DNA of 64,000 nucleotides from Psychrobacter sp. NG254 (lineage in GTDB: Bacteria; Pseudomonadota; Gammaproteobacteria; Pseudomonadales; Moraxellaceae), in NCBI RefSeq assembly GCF_015277735.1, contig NZ_JADHDA010000008.1, positions 1 to 64,000 on the forward strand, read 5' to 3'. The notes beneath the pieces are model-generated. The model had not been told where the DNA came from. It saw only the letters and a list, made by a program, of their open reading frames with translations, and ran no database searches. The translations under genes and the position numbers were made by a program. This document shows, one piece after another, positions 38,453 through 48,262 of the stretch (positions are counted from its first letter, which is position 1; each line of letters begins with the position of its first letter).

Positions 38453-39796
38453 CTACATGCCTTGCTGCTGTTGTTGCTGAGCAGCTAGCAAGTCTTGGTA
38501 GCTAACTTCTTTGTCAGTTACTTTACCTTGCTCGATTAGATAATCAACCACTTGGTCTTCTAGTACAACAGACTCAATGTTAGCGCGCTGTTGCTTATCA
38601 GTAGTGTAGTACTCGATCACTTCTGCTGGATCTTCGTAGTTTTCAGCCGCTTCTTTGATGAACGTCTCAACGCGTGCTTGATCTACTTCTAAGCCTTTGG
38701 TATCGATAACACGAGCAACGATGATGCCAAGACGGGCAGCACGTAGCGCTTGCTCTTCAAATAGCTCATTTGGCAGCATGTCTTTATCGAAGCTATCAGC
38801 ATTCGCACCGAACTGCTGAGAAAAACGTTGCATCATCATGTTGCGTTGACGCTCGATTTCTTGCTCTAGCATAGCGTTTGGTACGTCAAACTCATTCTTT
38901 TCTAGCAATGCGTCAAAAGTCGCTTGCTTAACTTGGCTACGCGCAGCGTTTTTGATTTCGCGTTCCATGTTTTTGCGTACGTCGTCTTTTAGTTTTTCAA
39001 CGCCGCCTTCTTTTACGCCGAATAGCTCAAGGAACGCATCGTCGATTTCAGGTAGCTTAGATTTTTCAACCAGTTTTACGTTGATTTTGAACTGAGCTTC
39101 TTTACCCGCTAAGTTTTCAGCTTGGTAATCTTCTGGGAAAGTTACTTCGATAACTTTTTCGTCGCCAGCTTTCATGCCTTTGATACCCGCTTCAAAGCCA
39201 GGAATCATTTGGTTGCTACCGATAACCAATTTGAAGTCTTCAGCAGAGCCGCCTTCGAATTTTTCGCCGTCGATAGAACCTTCAAAGTCAAAAGTCACTT
39301 GGTTGTCTTTCGCAGCCATGCCTTTTTTCTCAACGAATTCTTCACGTTGCTTTTGTAGGTTTTCGATCATGGTGTCAACGTCAGCTTCATCAACCTTGGC
39401 AGTATGACGCTCAACTTCGATCTCATCGATACCTTGTACGTCTACTTCTGGGAAGATTTCGACAGTCGCTTGATATACCAAGAAATCATCTTCAAGTTTT
39501 ACGTCGTCGATGTTAGGCATGCCAACAGCGCGGATGTCTTCAGATTTGATTGCTTCAAACACAGTATCACGGATCACATCGTTGATAACTTCTTGTTGAA
39601 TGCCAGCACCGTACTGAGAGCGGATGTGTGACATAGGGACGTTACCTTTACGGAAACCGTCAATCTTGGCAGTTTTCGCAACTTGGCGAATACGGCCTTC
39701 AACTTTATTTTGAATTTTTTCGACAGGTACTTTAACTGTCAATTGGGTTTCTTTGTTAGATAGCTTGTTGGTTGTGACTTGTAAATCTGTAGCCAT
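38453..39796 (-). CDS. tig: trigger factor, ribosome-associated chaperone
   Basis: Folding helper at the ribosome exit with prolyl isomerase activity. The N-terminal ribosome-binding domain has the signature GFRKGNVPM (about 46-54). The FKBP domain (about 155-245) has [17 protein letters not shown] and [18 protein letters not shown]. The C-terminal helical arms end in a Gln-rich tail (QQQQQQGM). It has 447 residues, a normal length. AAAGGTG precedes the start. In relatives it lies directly upstream of clpP. Confidence 0.98.
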   Translation of the reverse strand: MATDLQVTTNKLSNKETQLTVKVPVEKIQNKVEGRIRQVAKTAKIDGFRKGNVPMSHIRSQYGAGIQQEVINDVIRDTVFEAIKSEDIRAVGMPNIDDVKLEDDFLVYQATVEIFPEVDVQGIDEIEVERHTAKVDEADVDTMIENLQKQREEFVEKKGMAAKDNQVTFDFEGSIDGEKFEGGSAEDFKLVIGSNQMIPGFEAGIKGMKAGDEKVIEVTFPEDYQAENLAGKEAQFKINVKLVEKSKLPEIDDAFLELFGVKEGGVEKLKDDVRKNMEREIKNAARSQVKQATFDALLEKNEFDVPNAMLEQEIERQRNMMMQRFSQQFGANADSFDKDMLPNELFEEQALRAARLGIIVARVIDTKGLEVDQARVETFIKEAAENYEDPAEVIEYYTTDKQQRANIESVVLEDQVVDYLIEQGKVTDKEVSYQDLLAAQQQQQQGM

Positions 39797-40191
39797 GTTA
39801 ATTACACCTTTAGGATTAGATAGTACTTAAAATTAAGCAGTACTTAGGATTAAATGGTAATAGACAAACCGAGCCTCAAAATACGGGCGTGTACAACGGA
39901 TTGCCGTTGGAATAAATAGGGGATAATGATAGCCCGCAACGTCCATATCAGTGTCAGTAGCAATCGCTGCCAGCACAAAATATAAAACTGCTGAGGTTGT
40001 AAATGCTATCAAATATCAATAATAAACCGTTAATGCACCGCATAATAACGCTTTTTGGTGAATTATACAGACATATAACGGTTTTCGACAAAATTTTTAA
40101 AAGTAGAACAGTATAATCTATCTGATTATTAAAGTAAAAATTATCTGTTTGGTGTCATGTTTCCTTATGTTGCTTACCTTTATAGGAGCAA
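39797..40191. other. spacer between tig and rdgB
   Basis: About 395 bases without a gene. Near the tig start a roughly 20-base motif (TTAGGATTA, AGTACTTA) occurs twice in tandem with changes. It should contain the tig promoter. Nothing else seen. Confidence 0.45.
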
Positions 40192-40854
40192 TTATAAAGG
40201 CAGCTGCGCCAATAGTTGTTGAATGGCCTGACCGCGATGACTGATGCTGTTTTTATCAGCAGCGCTCAAGCTGGCTGCACTGGCTTGTAAGTCAGGTAAC
40301 CAAAACAATGGATCATAGCCGAAGCCACCATCACCATACGCTGTCTCTGAAATCTCGCCATGCCATAGTCCTTGAGCGATAATGGGTAACGGGTCATCGG
40401 CATGACGCACCATTGCCAGTACGCAAACAAATAACCCTTTGATAGGCTCGCTCGCGTGCTCAGTACGAATAGGTTGCAAGTCAGCGATGAGCTTGTCATT
40501 ATTTTTACTATCGTTACCATGTTCACCAGCATAGCGAGCGGAGTAGATACCTGGTGCATTACCGAGAGCTGGTACACACAGTCCTGAGTCGTCAGCGATA
40601 GCAGGTAGTCCGCTGATACGACTGGCATGACGGGCTTTTATAATGGCATTTTCTACAAAGCTTAGCCCGTCTTCGATGGCGTCTTCGATATCGAGCTGAC
40701 CTTGCGGGATGATGGTCACCTCTAGATTTGCCTCAGCAAATAACCGTTTGAACTCAGCCAGCTTGCCTTTATTATTACTGGCGAGTACCCATTCACTATT
40801 CGGGGTTGGTTGTGTCGCATGTAGGGGAGTGTCGATGGTGCTTGTGTTGGTCAT
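40192..40854 (-). CDS. rdgB: XTP/dITP pyrophosphatase, RdgB/HAM1 family
   Basis: Removes non-canonical purine nucleoside triphosphates. Family motifs are VLASNNKGKLAEF (about 23-35), FVENAIIKARHASRISGLPAIADDSGLCVPAL (about 86-117), ARYAGE, GYDPLFWLP, and the end SHRGQAIQQL. The length is 220 residues, with about 20 extra residues at the N-terminus compared with E. coli. It lies alone between tig and sodB. Confidence 0.96.
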   Translation of the reverse strand: MTNTSTIDTPLHATQPTPNSEWVLASNNKGKLAEFKRLFAEANLEVTIIPQGQLDIEDAIEDGLSFVENAIIKARHASRISGLPAIADDSGLCVPALGNAPGIYSARYAGEHGNDSKNNDKLIADLQPIRTEHASEPIKGLFVCVLAMVRHADDPLPIIAQGLWHGEISETAYGDGGFGYDPLFWLPDLQASAASLSAADKNSISHRGQAIQQLLAQLPL

Positions 40855-41405
40855 AGTGTCTTTCCGTTAAGTGGTTATGTGTAGTCTGTTTAATCTAGCT
40901 TTTATTTTTAGTGTCTTTTACTATGGCTATAAATTTAGCTAACCGTCATATTTGCAGTAGTCATTGATGTCTGTGAGGTAGCTTGGGCTATCGGCTGCGC
41001 TATCCGCTAATACATAGCCAATGGCTATGCTGATTGTACGGTCTATAACATTTGGTAACTGATACTTTTGGTCATTGTTGCTATAATACTCGCCAAGCTA
41101 CAGCGAGTTATATCCTGTAACTTTTGAATATTTAATTAATAAATGCTTATGAAGTCAAACACTTGGCTTTTAAGCAAAGAATAATAGCAAGCAGTAACCG
41201 CTAGGTTCATTTTGGATTCATAATAATACGTGATATTGTATTGAGCAGTACCCTGTATCAAGCAATAATATTCGTTTCAAACAATAAACTCAGCCAATTT
41301 AGTCCGCTATTTTATAGTGTTTTTTGCGGTGTAAAAATAGCGTAAAATTCAGTTTCTATAATCAGTTTTATAAACTAACGGCTAAACAGCAAGGATAAAA
41401 TAACT
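40855..41405. other. spacer upstream of sodB
   Basis: About 550 AT-rich bases between divergent genes without a credible gene. TATAAT at 41091-41096 is seen, but I find no fitting -35 box. No convincing Fur box found. No RNA gene recognised. Confidence 0.45.
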
Positions 41406-42035
41406 ATGTCAAACATTACATTGCCAGAACTACCATATGCAAAAGACGCACTAGAGCCACATATCAGTGCCGAGACGCTAGAGTATCATCACGACAAGCA
41501 TCATGCCGCTTATGTAAACAAGCTTAACGATTTGCTACCAGGTTCTGGTCTAGAAGACAAAACGTTGCCAGAAATTATCCTAGCGACTGCTAAAGATGAC
41601 AGCAAACAAGGTATGTTCAATCAAGCAGCCCAAGTATGGAACCACACGTTCTACTGGAACTGCATGACGCCAACGAACGGCGGCGGCGAACCTACTGGCG
41701 ATCTAAAAGCTAAAATCGAAGAAGACTTCGGTAGCTATGACAAGTTCCGTGAAGAGTTCAAAAATGCAGCATTGACTCAGTTCGGTTCAGGTTGGGCATG
41801 GTTAGTCGCTGATAAAGTCGGTGGCAAACTGTCTATCGCTAAAACTGCTAACGCTGATACCCCACTTGCACATGACCAAATCGCTGTATTGACTTGTGAT
41901 GTGTGGGAACATGCGTACTATATCGACTATCGTAACCGTCGTCCTGACTACGTAGATACGTTCCTAGACAAGCTAGTGAACTGGGACTACGCAAATGCAA
42001 AATATAAAGGTCAAGACGCTGGCGTTGAAGAATAA
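41406..42035 (+). CDS. sodB: superoxide dismutase, iron type
   Basis: Detoxifies superoxide in the cytoplasm. The metal ligands are His28 (EYHHDKHH), His80 (QVWNHTFYW), Asp165 and His169 (CDVWEHAYYIDYRN). Gln76 in AAQVWNH and the overall sequence point to the iron rather than the manganese type. The length is 209 residues. AAGGATAAAATA precedes the start. It is monocistronic with its own terminator. Confidence 0.97.
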   Translation: MSNITLPELPYAKDALEPHISAETLEYHHDKHHAAYVNKLNDLLPGSGLEDKTLPEIILATAKDDSKQGMFNQAAQVWNHTFYWNCMTPTNGGGEPTGDLKAKIEEDFGSYDKFREEFKNAALTQFGSGWAWLVADKVGGKLSIAKTANADTPLAHDQIAVLTCDVWEHAYYIDYRNRRPDYVDTFLDKLVNWDYANAKYKGQDAGVEE

Positions 42036-42060
42036 TATTCAATAGCTAAGTATTTGATTG

Positions 42061-42091
42061 AAAAAAGGACACCGCGAGGTGTCCTTTTTTT
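42061..42091. terminator. bidirectional terminator after sodB
   Basis: The stem AAAAAAGGACACC/GGTGTCCTTTTTT with a four-base loop between convergent genes. Confidence 0.95.
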
Positions 42092-42146
42092 GTTTGGTCG
42101 TTCTGTTTTAGGTATTAACATACATACCGTCAATACAATAACGCGA

Positions 42147-42887
42147 TTAAGCCACACCGCCGTTTGCACCGATATTTTGTCCTGTGACCCACGCTGCTTC
42201 TTCGCTTACCAAAAATGATACGACACGGGCGATGTCAATTGGTTCACCAATACGGTTAAAGGCTGACATGCTGGCAAGTTTTTCAACGGCTTCGTCTGTT
42301 TTACCTTGATTGAATAATTCGGTATCTGTTGGTCCAGGCGATACGGCATTGACGGTGATATTGCGTGCGCCAACTTCTTTAGAAAAAACTCTGGTCAGCT
42401 GCTCTACTGCGCCTTTGGTCGCGCAATAAGTGCCATAAGTGGGTAGCATCATACGAGTGGTGGTGCTTGAGAGGTTAACAATACGGCCGCCATCATTGAG
42501 TTTAGTCGCCGCCTCACGCAGAGTATTAAACGTGCCTTTTACATTCACGGCAAAGGTACGATCAAAGTCCTCATCGGTAGTTTCTGCGATAGGTTTATTA
42601 ATCATCATACCTGCGCTATTGACCAAAATGTCTGGTTTGCCAAATTCACTGATAGTGGTGTCGAACAGCGTGGCGACTTGCTCAGTATCACTAACATCTG
42701 CTTGCACAGCGATAGCTTCACCGCCTGCCGATTTAATTTGGCTGACGATATCATTGGCTGCTGCGTCATCGTTTGCATAGTTAATAATTGTTTTGGCACC
42801 TGCTGCCGCAAGTAATATAGCTATCTGTGCGCCGATACCTTTTGATGAGCCGGTTACAATCGCGACTTTATTTTTTAGTGTTGTCAT
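42147..42887 (-). CDS. short-chain dehydrogenase/reductase, FabG-like
   Basis: Classical SDR oxidoreductase of 246 residues. It has the cofactor motif TGSSKGIGAQ (about 12-21), NSAGMM (about 88), the catalytic serine in NLSSTT and the YxxxK pair in YCATKGAVEQL (about 153). A tail GANGGVA is typical for FabG-like enzymes. No acyl-carrier or fab genes are near, so a role in fatty acid synthesis is not implied. The substrate is unknown. Confidence 0.9.
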   Translation of the reverse strand: MTTLKNKVAIVTGSSKGIGAQIAILLAAAGAKTIINYANDDAAANDIVSQIKSAGGEAIAVQADVSDTEQVATLFDTTISEFGKPDILVNSAGMMINKPIAETTDEDFDRTFAVNVKGTFNTLREAATKLNDGGRIVNLSSTTTRMMLPTYGTYCATKGAVEQLTRVFSKEVGARNITVNAVSPGPTDTELFNQGKTDEAVEKLASMSAFNRIGEPIDIARVVSFLVSEEAAWVTGQNIGANGGVA

Positions 42888-43100
42888 TATTATTCTCTCT
42901 ATTATTGTAGATAAATATCAGTACGCCTATATGGCGCTTTTAAAGACTGATAGTTTTTAATTGACGATATAAACATTAGCAGTGTGCAAAGACAATGAGT
43001 AGAGAGGTTCTGTAGGCTTATTTTTAGATAAATGTATGAGCTGGGTTTCTGTAGGTTTGAAAGATAAAGATTTTGAGTTGCTGAGGGTTTGGATGAGAAA

Positions 43101-43126
43101 AGGACACGGTTAGGTGTCCTATTATG
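43101..43126 (-). terminator. weak terminator behind the 43150-43986 gene
   Basis: The stem AGGACAC/GTGTCCT with a six-base loop (43101-43120) lies 30 bases behind the stop on the minus strand; only a short T-rich tail follows. It resembles the sodB terminator stem, perhaps a decayed copy. Confidence 0.55.
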
Positions 43127-43149
43127 GTTTGATTGTTTGAACACGTTCA

Positions 43150-43986
43150 TTATTGACTGGCGTCAAGTTTTCTTCGTAATTCTCTATTAGCATGCATTAA
43201 CATCTCGAAGGAGTTTTTTATGCACCCAGATGACCATGCTAAACTCCAAATTGTTTTATCTAAAATGTCATCATTAAAGCTTCTATTCGTTAGGCGAGAC
43301 ATGACTCTTGTTTCTTGATTGTCGCAAGTGATTTCTTCTATATGTGACCAGTAGCTTGTATTACCTATAAAGCTAGGGTGAGCTATATCGCAAAGAAACT
43401 CATACGTTGGCATCAATGTTTTGGCATCTGGATGCTTAGCTACTTTCTGTAAAGAAGTCATAATATTGGTTTGTAAAAGGTGTTTTTCAGGTTTTTCATA
43501 GCGTGTCCCCCAAATCATTTTTATAACTAAATCCTCTACTTCTGTGGAAGTAACGACTTTTTTACTAGGAAAGGTCATCTGAGAAAACGTTTTGCTTAAT
43601 ACATTGGCATTTATCAAAAATACTGCAGAAATTTCAAGTAGAGATCTAGTCGCTATAGCCGGAACTATGGTCTCTTTAGTATTTAATCCATTTATACATG
43701 ATTTGATAAGCTCAGCGGCGCGCCATAAGGTCATATAGCAATACGCTTCTATATTCGAAGTCTGGTCATTCCAATATATGAAGTTCATTTTCTTATGATT
43801 ATTTTTATTCAAAGACTTTAGCTGTTCAGTTATAGACGCAACAGAAGAATAAATCCAACGATATTCGCTAGGTACTTGCTTATCAATATCTGAAAACTGT
43901 GAAAGAATTAGATTCACAGATCTAATCATTGGGTCGTCGCTACTTTCTGTATAATCGATTAAATCTTTAGTAAAAGTATAACTCAA
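43150..43986 (-). CDS. hypothetical protein
   Basis: I do not recognise the family. The 278-residue protein is soluble and mainly helical, without a signal peptide. The segment YEFLCDIAHPSFIGNTSYW (about 190-208) resembles a pattern found in several uncharacterised helical proteins, some of which are HEPN-like, but this is only a hint. The start is TTG at 43986, supported by AAAGGA eight bases upstream; the next ATG would remove about 20 residues. Codon and base use are more AT-rich than in neighbours, so the gene may be acquired. Confidence 0.7.
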   Translation of the reverse strand: MSYTFTKDLIDYTESSDDPMIRSVNLILSQFSDIDKQVPSEYRWIYSSVASITEQLKSLNKNNHKKMNFIYWNDQTSNIEAYCYMTLWRAAELIKSCINGLNTKETIVPAIATRSLLEISAVFLINANVLSKTFSQMTFPSKKVVTSTEVEDLVIKMIWGTRYEKPEKHLLQTNIMTSLQKVAKHPDAKTLMPTYEFLCDIAHPSFIGNTSYWSHIEEITCDNQETRVMSRLTNRSFNDDILDKTIWSLAWSSGCIKNSFEMLMHANRELRRKLDASQ

Positions 43987-44163
43987 TTTAAAAATCCTTT
44001 ATTAATATGCATATTAGAGTATCTAGATATCAGATATTGCCACCATATGTGCTCATCATCCTGAAGTGCTTTCTTTTATCGCGTCTTTGAAAACATGTTT
44101 TTATTATCATAATATAGATAAACAGTTCTATAAAACCCCAAACCCTAATTTGCCCAAAGCTTA

Positions 44164-44258
44164 CCGCAATATTATAATAAGCATACGCCTTAGTGGTATT
44201 TTGAAAGAAGATATAAAGCGTATCAAAGTACTAACCTTGACCGGCAATTATTTGTACC
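44164..44258 (-). pseudogene. decayed fragment of a DUF72 gene
   Basis: The 95 bases align without gaps to 45604-45698, the 3' part of the intact DUF72 gene 1440 bases further on. On the minus strand they read FDTLYIFFQNT...AYAYYNIA, against FDTFYIFFQNT...AHAYYNIA in the intact gene. A TAG interrupts the frame just before, and no other part of the gene is found. It is the remnant of a second copy. An open frame on the plus strand over this stretch is accidental. Confidence 0.8.
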
Positions 44259-44294
44259 TTAGACCATATAGACACTTTTTAGCCTTATTAAGCA

Positions 44295-45464
44295 CTATTC
44301 CTCACCAACCAAAATCCAATCACCATCTCTGTCTACAAATGACTCGTCAAATACTCTCACAAACCCTTGCTTCACCAATTCAATACGCGATACTTCAGGT
44401 TCACCATCAACTTTGATAATGGGTGCGTCTATAGGCGTAATAGATTGCCATGGCGACGCTTGTCCTGTTTTATTAGCCAATACAAAACTAAAGAATGCCG
44501 TGTCGCCTGCCATCATGCGCAGGTCATCAACGACTAACTGGATATCTTGTTTGTTCGGTTCAACAGCGTCATCAAGCATCGTTTGAGTTCGGTAGCCTGT
44601 CCAATCACCAGAGAACCAATCCAGCCTTTGTGCATAGAGCTGGCTCGCTGCTGGTAAATTTGCGCGTAGCGTCTGCGAATTGTCATACTGCGTCAGATAG
44701 CGATACTCAGGCAAGCGACTGTCTAAAACGCTACCGCGTATTTCAATCAATCTATTTTGATCGTCTTCAGCGACCGTACGCCACATTAGGATAGTAGGCA
44801 GCACAGGCATGGTTTTGATACGGGTTATATTGTTTATTTTGGCAGAGGTCAATGTTTGCTCAGCTTTGTCTTGCGCGTAATATTTTAGCCCTAACGAAAG
44901 CATCAAATACCCACTACTGATAATCAGCATCCAAATGGCAAGCCGTTGGCAGCGGGCTAATACGCCAGTTTTAAAAGTACTAAGTTTGCTGCCTTTTGTC
45001 AGACCTATAATCATGGCGATGAGCAATGGCAACGTATATAGCGGATCGATGATGAACATTGAGGCAATACTAAAAGGTGTCAGCGATAAAGACTCTTGTA
45101 GCGGCCACAGTAATTGCGTGCCATAGACCGTGAAGCTGTCTAAAATTGGATGGGTCGTCAGCGCCAGCGTCATGGCTGTTGCCAAGCGCACAGTAGAGTA
45201 AGGCAGTGGCATGTTGCGCCATGCATGATAGCGACTGATTAACCAAGCGCCCACTATACCCACTGCCGTCAGGACAATTAGTGAATGACTAAAGCCACGA
45301 TGGTAGGTCATATTGCTGATGGGATCAGGATAATGTATTAATACATCCAAATCAGGCAAAGTGCCCAACATGGCCCCGTATAGATAGGCTTTGCGTCCTT
45401 GGTATTTACCCAGTACCGCACCTTGTACACTAGCGCCTAAAACAATCTGACTGAGTGAATCCAT
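44295..45464 (-). CDS. YdjM-like membrane-bound metal-dependent hydrolase (DUF457)
   Basis: Membrane protein of the YdjM/PF04307 family, annotated as metal-dependent hydrolase on the basis of conserved His and Asp. The N-terminal part shows MDSLSQIVLGASVQGAVLG, LGTLPDLDVL (about 34-43), YHRGFSHSL (about 54-62) and THPILDSFTVYGTQLL (about 103-118). About six hydrophobic segments occur in residues 1-200; the C-terminal half is soluble. The 389-residue length is at the longer end of the family. The enzymatic role has not been settled. Confidence 0.85.
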   Translation of the reverse strand: MDSLSQIVLGASVQGAVLGKYQGRKAYLYGAMLGTLPDLDVLIHYPDPISNMTYHRGFSHSLIVLTAVGIVGAWLISRYHAWRNMPLPYSTVRLATAMTLALTTHPILDSFTVYGTQLLWPLQESLSLTPFSIASMFIIDPLYTLPLLIAMIIGLTKGSKLSTFKTGVLARCQRLAIWMLIISSGYLMLSLGLKYYAQDKAEQTLTSAKINNITRIKTMPVLPTILMWRTVAEDDQNRLIEIRGSVLDSRLPEYRYLTQYDNSQTLRANLPAASQLYAQRLDWFSGDWTGYRTQTMLDDAVEPNKQDIQLVVDDLRMMAGDTAFFSFVLANKTGQASPWQSITPIDAPIIKVDGEPEVSRIELVKQGFVRVFDESFVDRDGDWILVGEE

Positions 45465-45559
45465 GGTTATCTACTTGTGTTTTTTTTTATTTGATTGCTT
45501 ATTTGCTTTCTAATTTAGGTATGAGCAATGACTGACTGTCATACAAGGTATCTTCTGGT

Positions 45560-46378
45560 TTAAATAACCTCAAAGTGGTGAGCGGATAATGCCTCACGCA
45601 GCATCGCGATATTATAATAAGCATGCGCATTGACGGTGTTTTGAAAGAAGATATAGAACGTATCAAAGTGCTGACGCTGATTGGCGATTGCTTGCGCCCA
45701 GTCCTGCATCTCAGCTTCGCTATAACGATAGTCATGGCGGTCAGCCGCGCTCATCGCATCCCACCAGTTTAGATTATTGCCATGCATACGCAGATAGCCA
45801 GTGCGTTCAGTAAATATCAATCGTGACGGCGGTAGGCCATTCACCTTTGGGTAATCAACGCTGCACCAAATGAGACCTTGCTGCCGAAAGCTATCGACCA
45901 CTTGCGGCGTGTGCCAAGCGTTATGACGGAACTCAATGGTGAGTGGGTAGCCCTGAAACCAACTGACAAGATTGGCCAGATAGAGACGATGATCACGAGT
46001 ACGATCAAAGCCGTGTGGGAACTGGAGCAATAACGGTGCTAAAGCATTTGCTTCGATAAGCGGGGATAATGCGTTTAGAAATGCTTGTGCATGCTCGGCA
46101 GTGCCTTTGCGTGCATGAGTAAAGTCTTGATGCAGTTTTACAGCAAATTTTAACTGACTGTCTGCTTGCCCGTAGGCTTTATCAACCATACCTGCGAACG
46201 CTTTTTGCCCGATAGGTGCGTAAAAGCTGCTATTGATTTCGACTGCGCCGTATTGCTTGGCATATTCACGTAAAAAGTCGGTTTTTTTTGTGCCAGTAGG
46301 ATACAGCGTACCGAGCAAATCGGTATCGCTATAGCCACCAGTGCCAAGATAAATACGCGGGGTAGGGTTACTGTCCAT
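45560..46378 (-). CDS. DUF72 family protein
   Basis: Protein of the DUF72 family (YecE-like), a TIM-barrel family of unknown function. Typical parts are YLGTGGYSD, then INSSFYAPI (about 45), FAVKLHQDFTHARK (about 75), LLLQFPHGF (about 115), IEFRHNAWH (about 147) and FYIFFQNTVNAHAYYNI near the end. The ATG at 46378 is preferred over a GTG nine bases upstream. A decayed partial copy of the 3' end lies at 44164-44258. Confidence 0.88.
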   Translation of the reverse strand: MDSNPTPRIYLGTGGYSDTDLLGTLYPTGTKKTDFLREYAKQYGAVEINSSFYAPIGQKAFAGMVDKAYGQADSQLKFAVKLHQDFTHARKGTAEHAQAFLNALSPLIEANALAPLLLQFPHGFDRTRDHRLYLANLVSWFQGYPLTIEFRHNAWHTPQVVDSFRQQGLIWCSVDYPKVNGLPPSRLIFTERTGYLRMHGNNLNWWDAMSAADRHDYRYSEAEMQDWAQAIANQRQHFDTFYIFFQNTVNAHAYYNIAMLREALSAHHFEVI

Positions 46379-46449
46379 GTTGACCACTCACTGCCGTTTT
46401 GGGTAATAAAACTTGCTGAGCTGTTTTTACTCAGTGGTTATTCGCTAGA

Positions 46450-47529
46450 CTATTTCTTACGCGACCATAGCCATTCAATCAATGCCAATAGGGCATCGTT
46501 GTCTGTATTAGGATTATTGTCTGTGCTATTCGTTTGCTCATAACTGCTCAAATCATCACTACTTAGCTCACGCATAATCGCTGCGCGCCCATCATTAAAC
46601 AGCGATTGTGCATAGTCGGTCGCCTGATCCACACCCATGAATTTTACATAGGTAGATTTGTCTAGTTTTTCATCACTGCCGGCAGGTTTGCCCAGCGTAT
46701 CTGTGCTAGTCGTCACATCTAAAATATCGTCTTGAACTTGGAAGGCCAGACCAATATGTTGAGCACACTCTTGCAGTGCCATGCGCTGCGGAGCCGTCGC
46801 GCCAGCACAGATGCCGCCCATGAGCATGGCCGCTTCAATCAATGCGCCCGTTTTATCACGGTGAATAGCTTCCAAATCGCTTTGTGTGATGCTGTCACTG
46901 GCTTCTGCATTGAGATCCAGCATTTGACCTGAGACCATACGTCTGGCACGTGGCGCAAATATAGCGAGCAGTTGGCTAGCGATATCTGAATCATAAGGCG
47001 CAAAGGTAGGCAGCTCTGCAGTCAACACTTCAAAGGCGAGCGTCTGTAACACATCCCCTGCTAGCAGTGCCGTCGCTTCATCAAAGACAATATGAGCCGT
47101 CGGCTGACCACGGCGCAGCTCATCATCGTCCATGCAGGGCAAGTCATCATGCACCAACGAATAGGTATGCAGTAGTTCTACTGCCAATGCGGCACGGCGC
47201 GCCATATCATAATCTGAGTCACTTTCTAATAGTGATGCTAAGTCATCGCTGGCAGAATTGTCTGTATCAAACTTATTGTCAACATTCTTATCACTATGAT
47301 CATTCACGTTAGCGAAAGCGCTGGCGACCAGCAGTGGACGTACCAATTTACCTTGGCCAGTCATCACATAACGGCAAGCATCCAACAGTGGGCTTGGTAG
47401 ATCGGCATAAGCAAACAGCACATCGATGTCTTGCGCCAATTGCTCGCGCACTGTGCTATGAAATTGTTCATTATTATCAAACGAGATAAAGCCAAAAGGA
47501 GTAGGGTGTAGCGTAGAAGGAACAGTCAT
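46450..47529 (-). CDS. ispA: farnesyl diphosphate synthase (polyprenyl synthetase)
   Basis: Condenses isopentenyl diphosphate units to farnesyl diphosphate. It has GQGKLVRPLL (about 55-64), the first Asp-rich motif SLVHDDLPCMDDDELRRG, the second in FQVQDDILDV, and KSTYVKFMG. From the ATG at 47529 it has 359 residues, about 60 more than E. coli IspA. The surplus is mainly a polar, Asp/Ser/Asn-rich insert before the first Asp-rich motif (about residues 70-103) and another near the C-terminus (about 325-350). The open frame upstream of 47529 shows no coding signs. Confidence 0.92.
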   Translation of the reverse strand: MTVPSTLHPTPFGFISFDNNEQFHSTVREQLAQDIDVLFAYADLPSPLLDACRYVMTGQGKLVRPLLVASAFANVNDHSDKNVDNKFDTDNSASDDLASLLESDSDYDMARRAALAVELLHTYSLVHDDLPCMDDDELRRGQPTAHIVFDEATALLAGDVLQTLAFEVLTAELPTFAPYDSDIASQLLAIFAPRARRMVSGQMLDLNAEASDSITQSDLEAIHRDKTGALIEAAMLMGGICAGATAPQRMALQECAQHIGLAFQVQDDILDVTTSTDTLGKPAGSDEKLDKSTYVKFMGVDQATDYAQSLFNDGRAAIMRELSSDDLSSYEQTNSTDNNPNTDNDALLALIEWLWSRKK

Positions 47530-48262
47530 AATCCAACCATTTATAGGGATGCAGTTTATAGGAGTGCAGTAAAAATTATCAGGGATAAGGTAAAAGCACA
47601 TTAGTGTAGCATGATAGAGCGTATGGCTTGTGTGTGACAAAGTATCAATCGACTGTTTTTCGTGACTGTTTTTGCGACCGTAATATTCCAACAATCTCTC
47701 GTTACTTATCACTGATTTCACTGATGGATTGAATGTGTTCTGATAAAGGCGTATGTTTGATGGTTGCTGCTATTATTTATGCGTTGCAAGACAATATTTA
47801 CCCAAAGCCTGACAGTGCCAAGCTTGATTTGAGTATACAAACATTCACTAAAACACTTTGCGCATAAGGTAAATGCTTACAGGTGATTTAAGAGTGACTT
47901 GTGAGTATGGCATTAGCTTGTGACAGTAAGGGGCATAATCCCCTACACTAATTGACGTGGCAATGGTCTGATAATGGTAGTGACTAGCGTTTGGTGTTAG
48001 GCCATCTCTCAGCCAGTATTTTTTATCAGTACCTGCACCAATAGTATATAAACAAAGCGCCATATGATGTCATGCAAGAGACGCAAAATAGGTGCATCAT
48101 TATGAGCGCTGGATAATAAAGACATCTTCACTGATGAGCTCGTTATATGTTTGTCTTTATAACATGACAAGCGCACAGTGCTATTACCCATTTTACTAAC
48201 AGTAACTGGCTATTTATTTTAATTCAAAACGTAGCTTTCGTTATAATAGAAAGGAGTTCCAC
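47530..48262. other. spacer between ispA and fadB
   Basis: About 730 bases between divergent genes. Short minus-strand frames at 47848-48191 lack ribosome binding sites and family features. AAAGGAG before fadB is clear. No repeats or RNA genes recognised; the length suggests an undetected regulatory region or a decayed gene. Confidence 0.45.

Noticed and set aside
44066..44416. 116-codon plus-strand frame
   Set aside because: It covers the DUF72 remnant in antisense and overlaps the end of the hydrolase gene; no coding evidence.
47848..48191. Two short minus-strand frames between ispA and fadB
   Set aside because: No ribosome binding sites, overlapping frames and no recognisable protein pattern.
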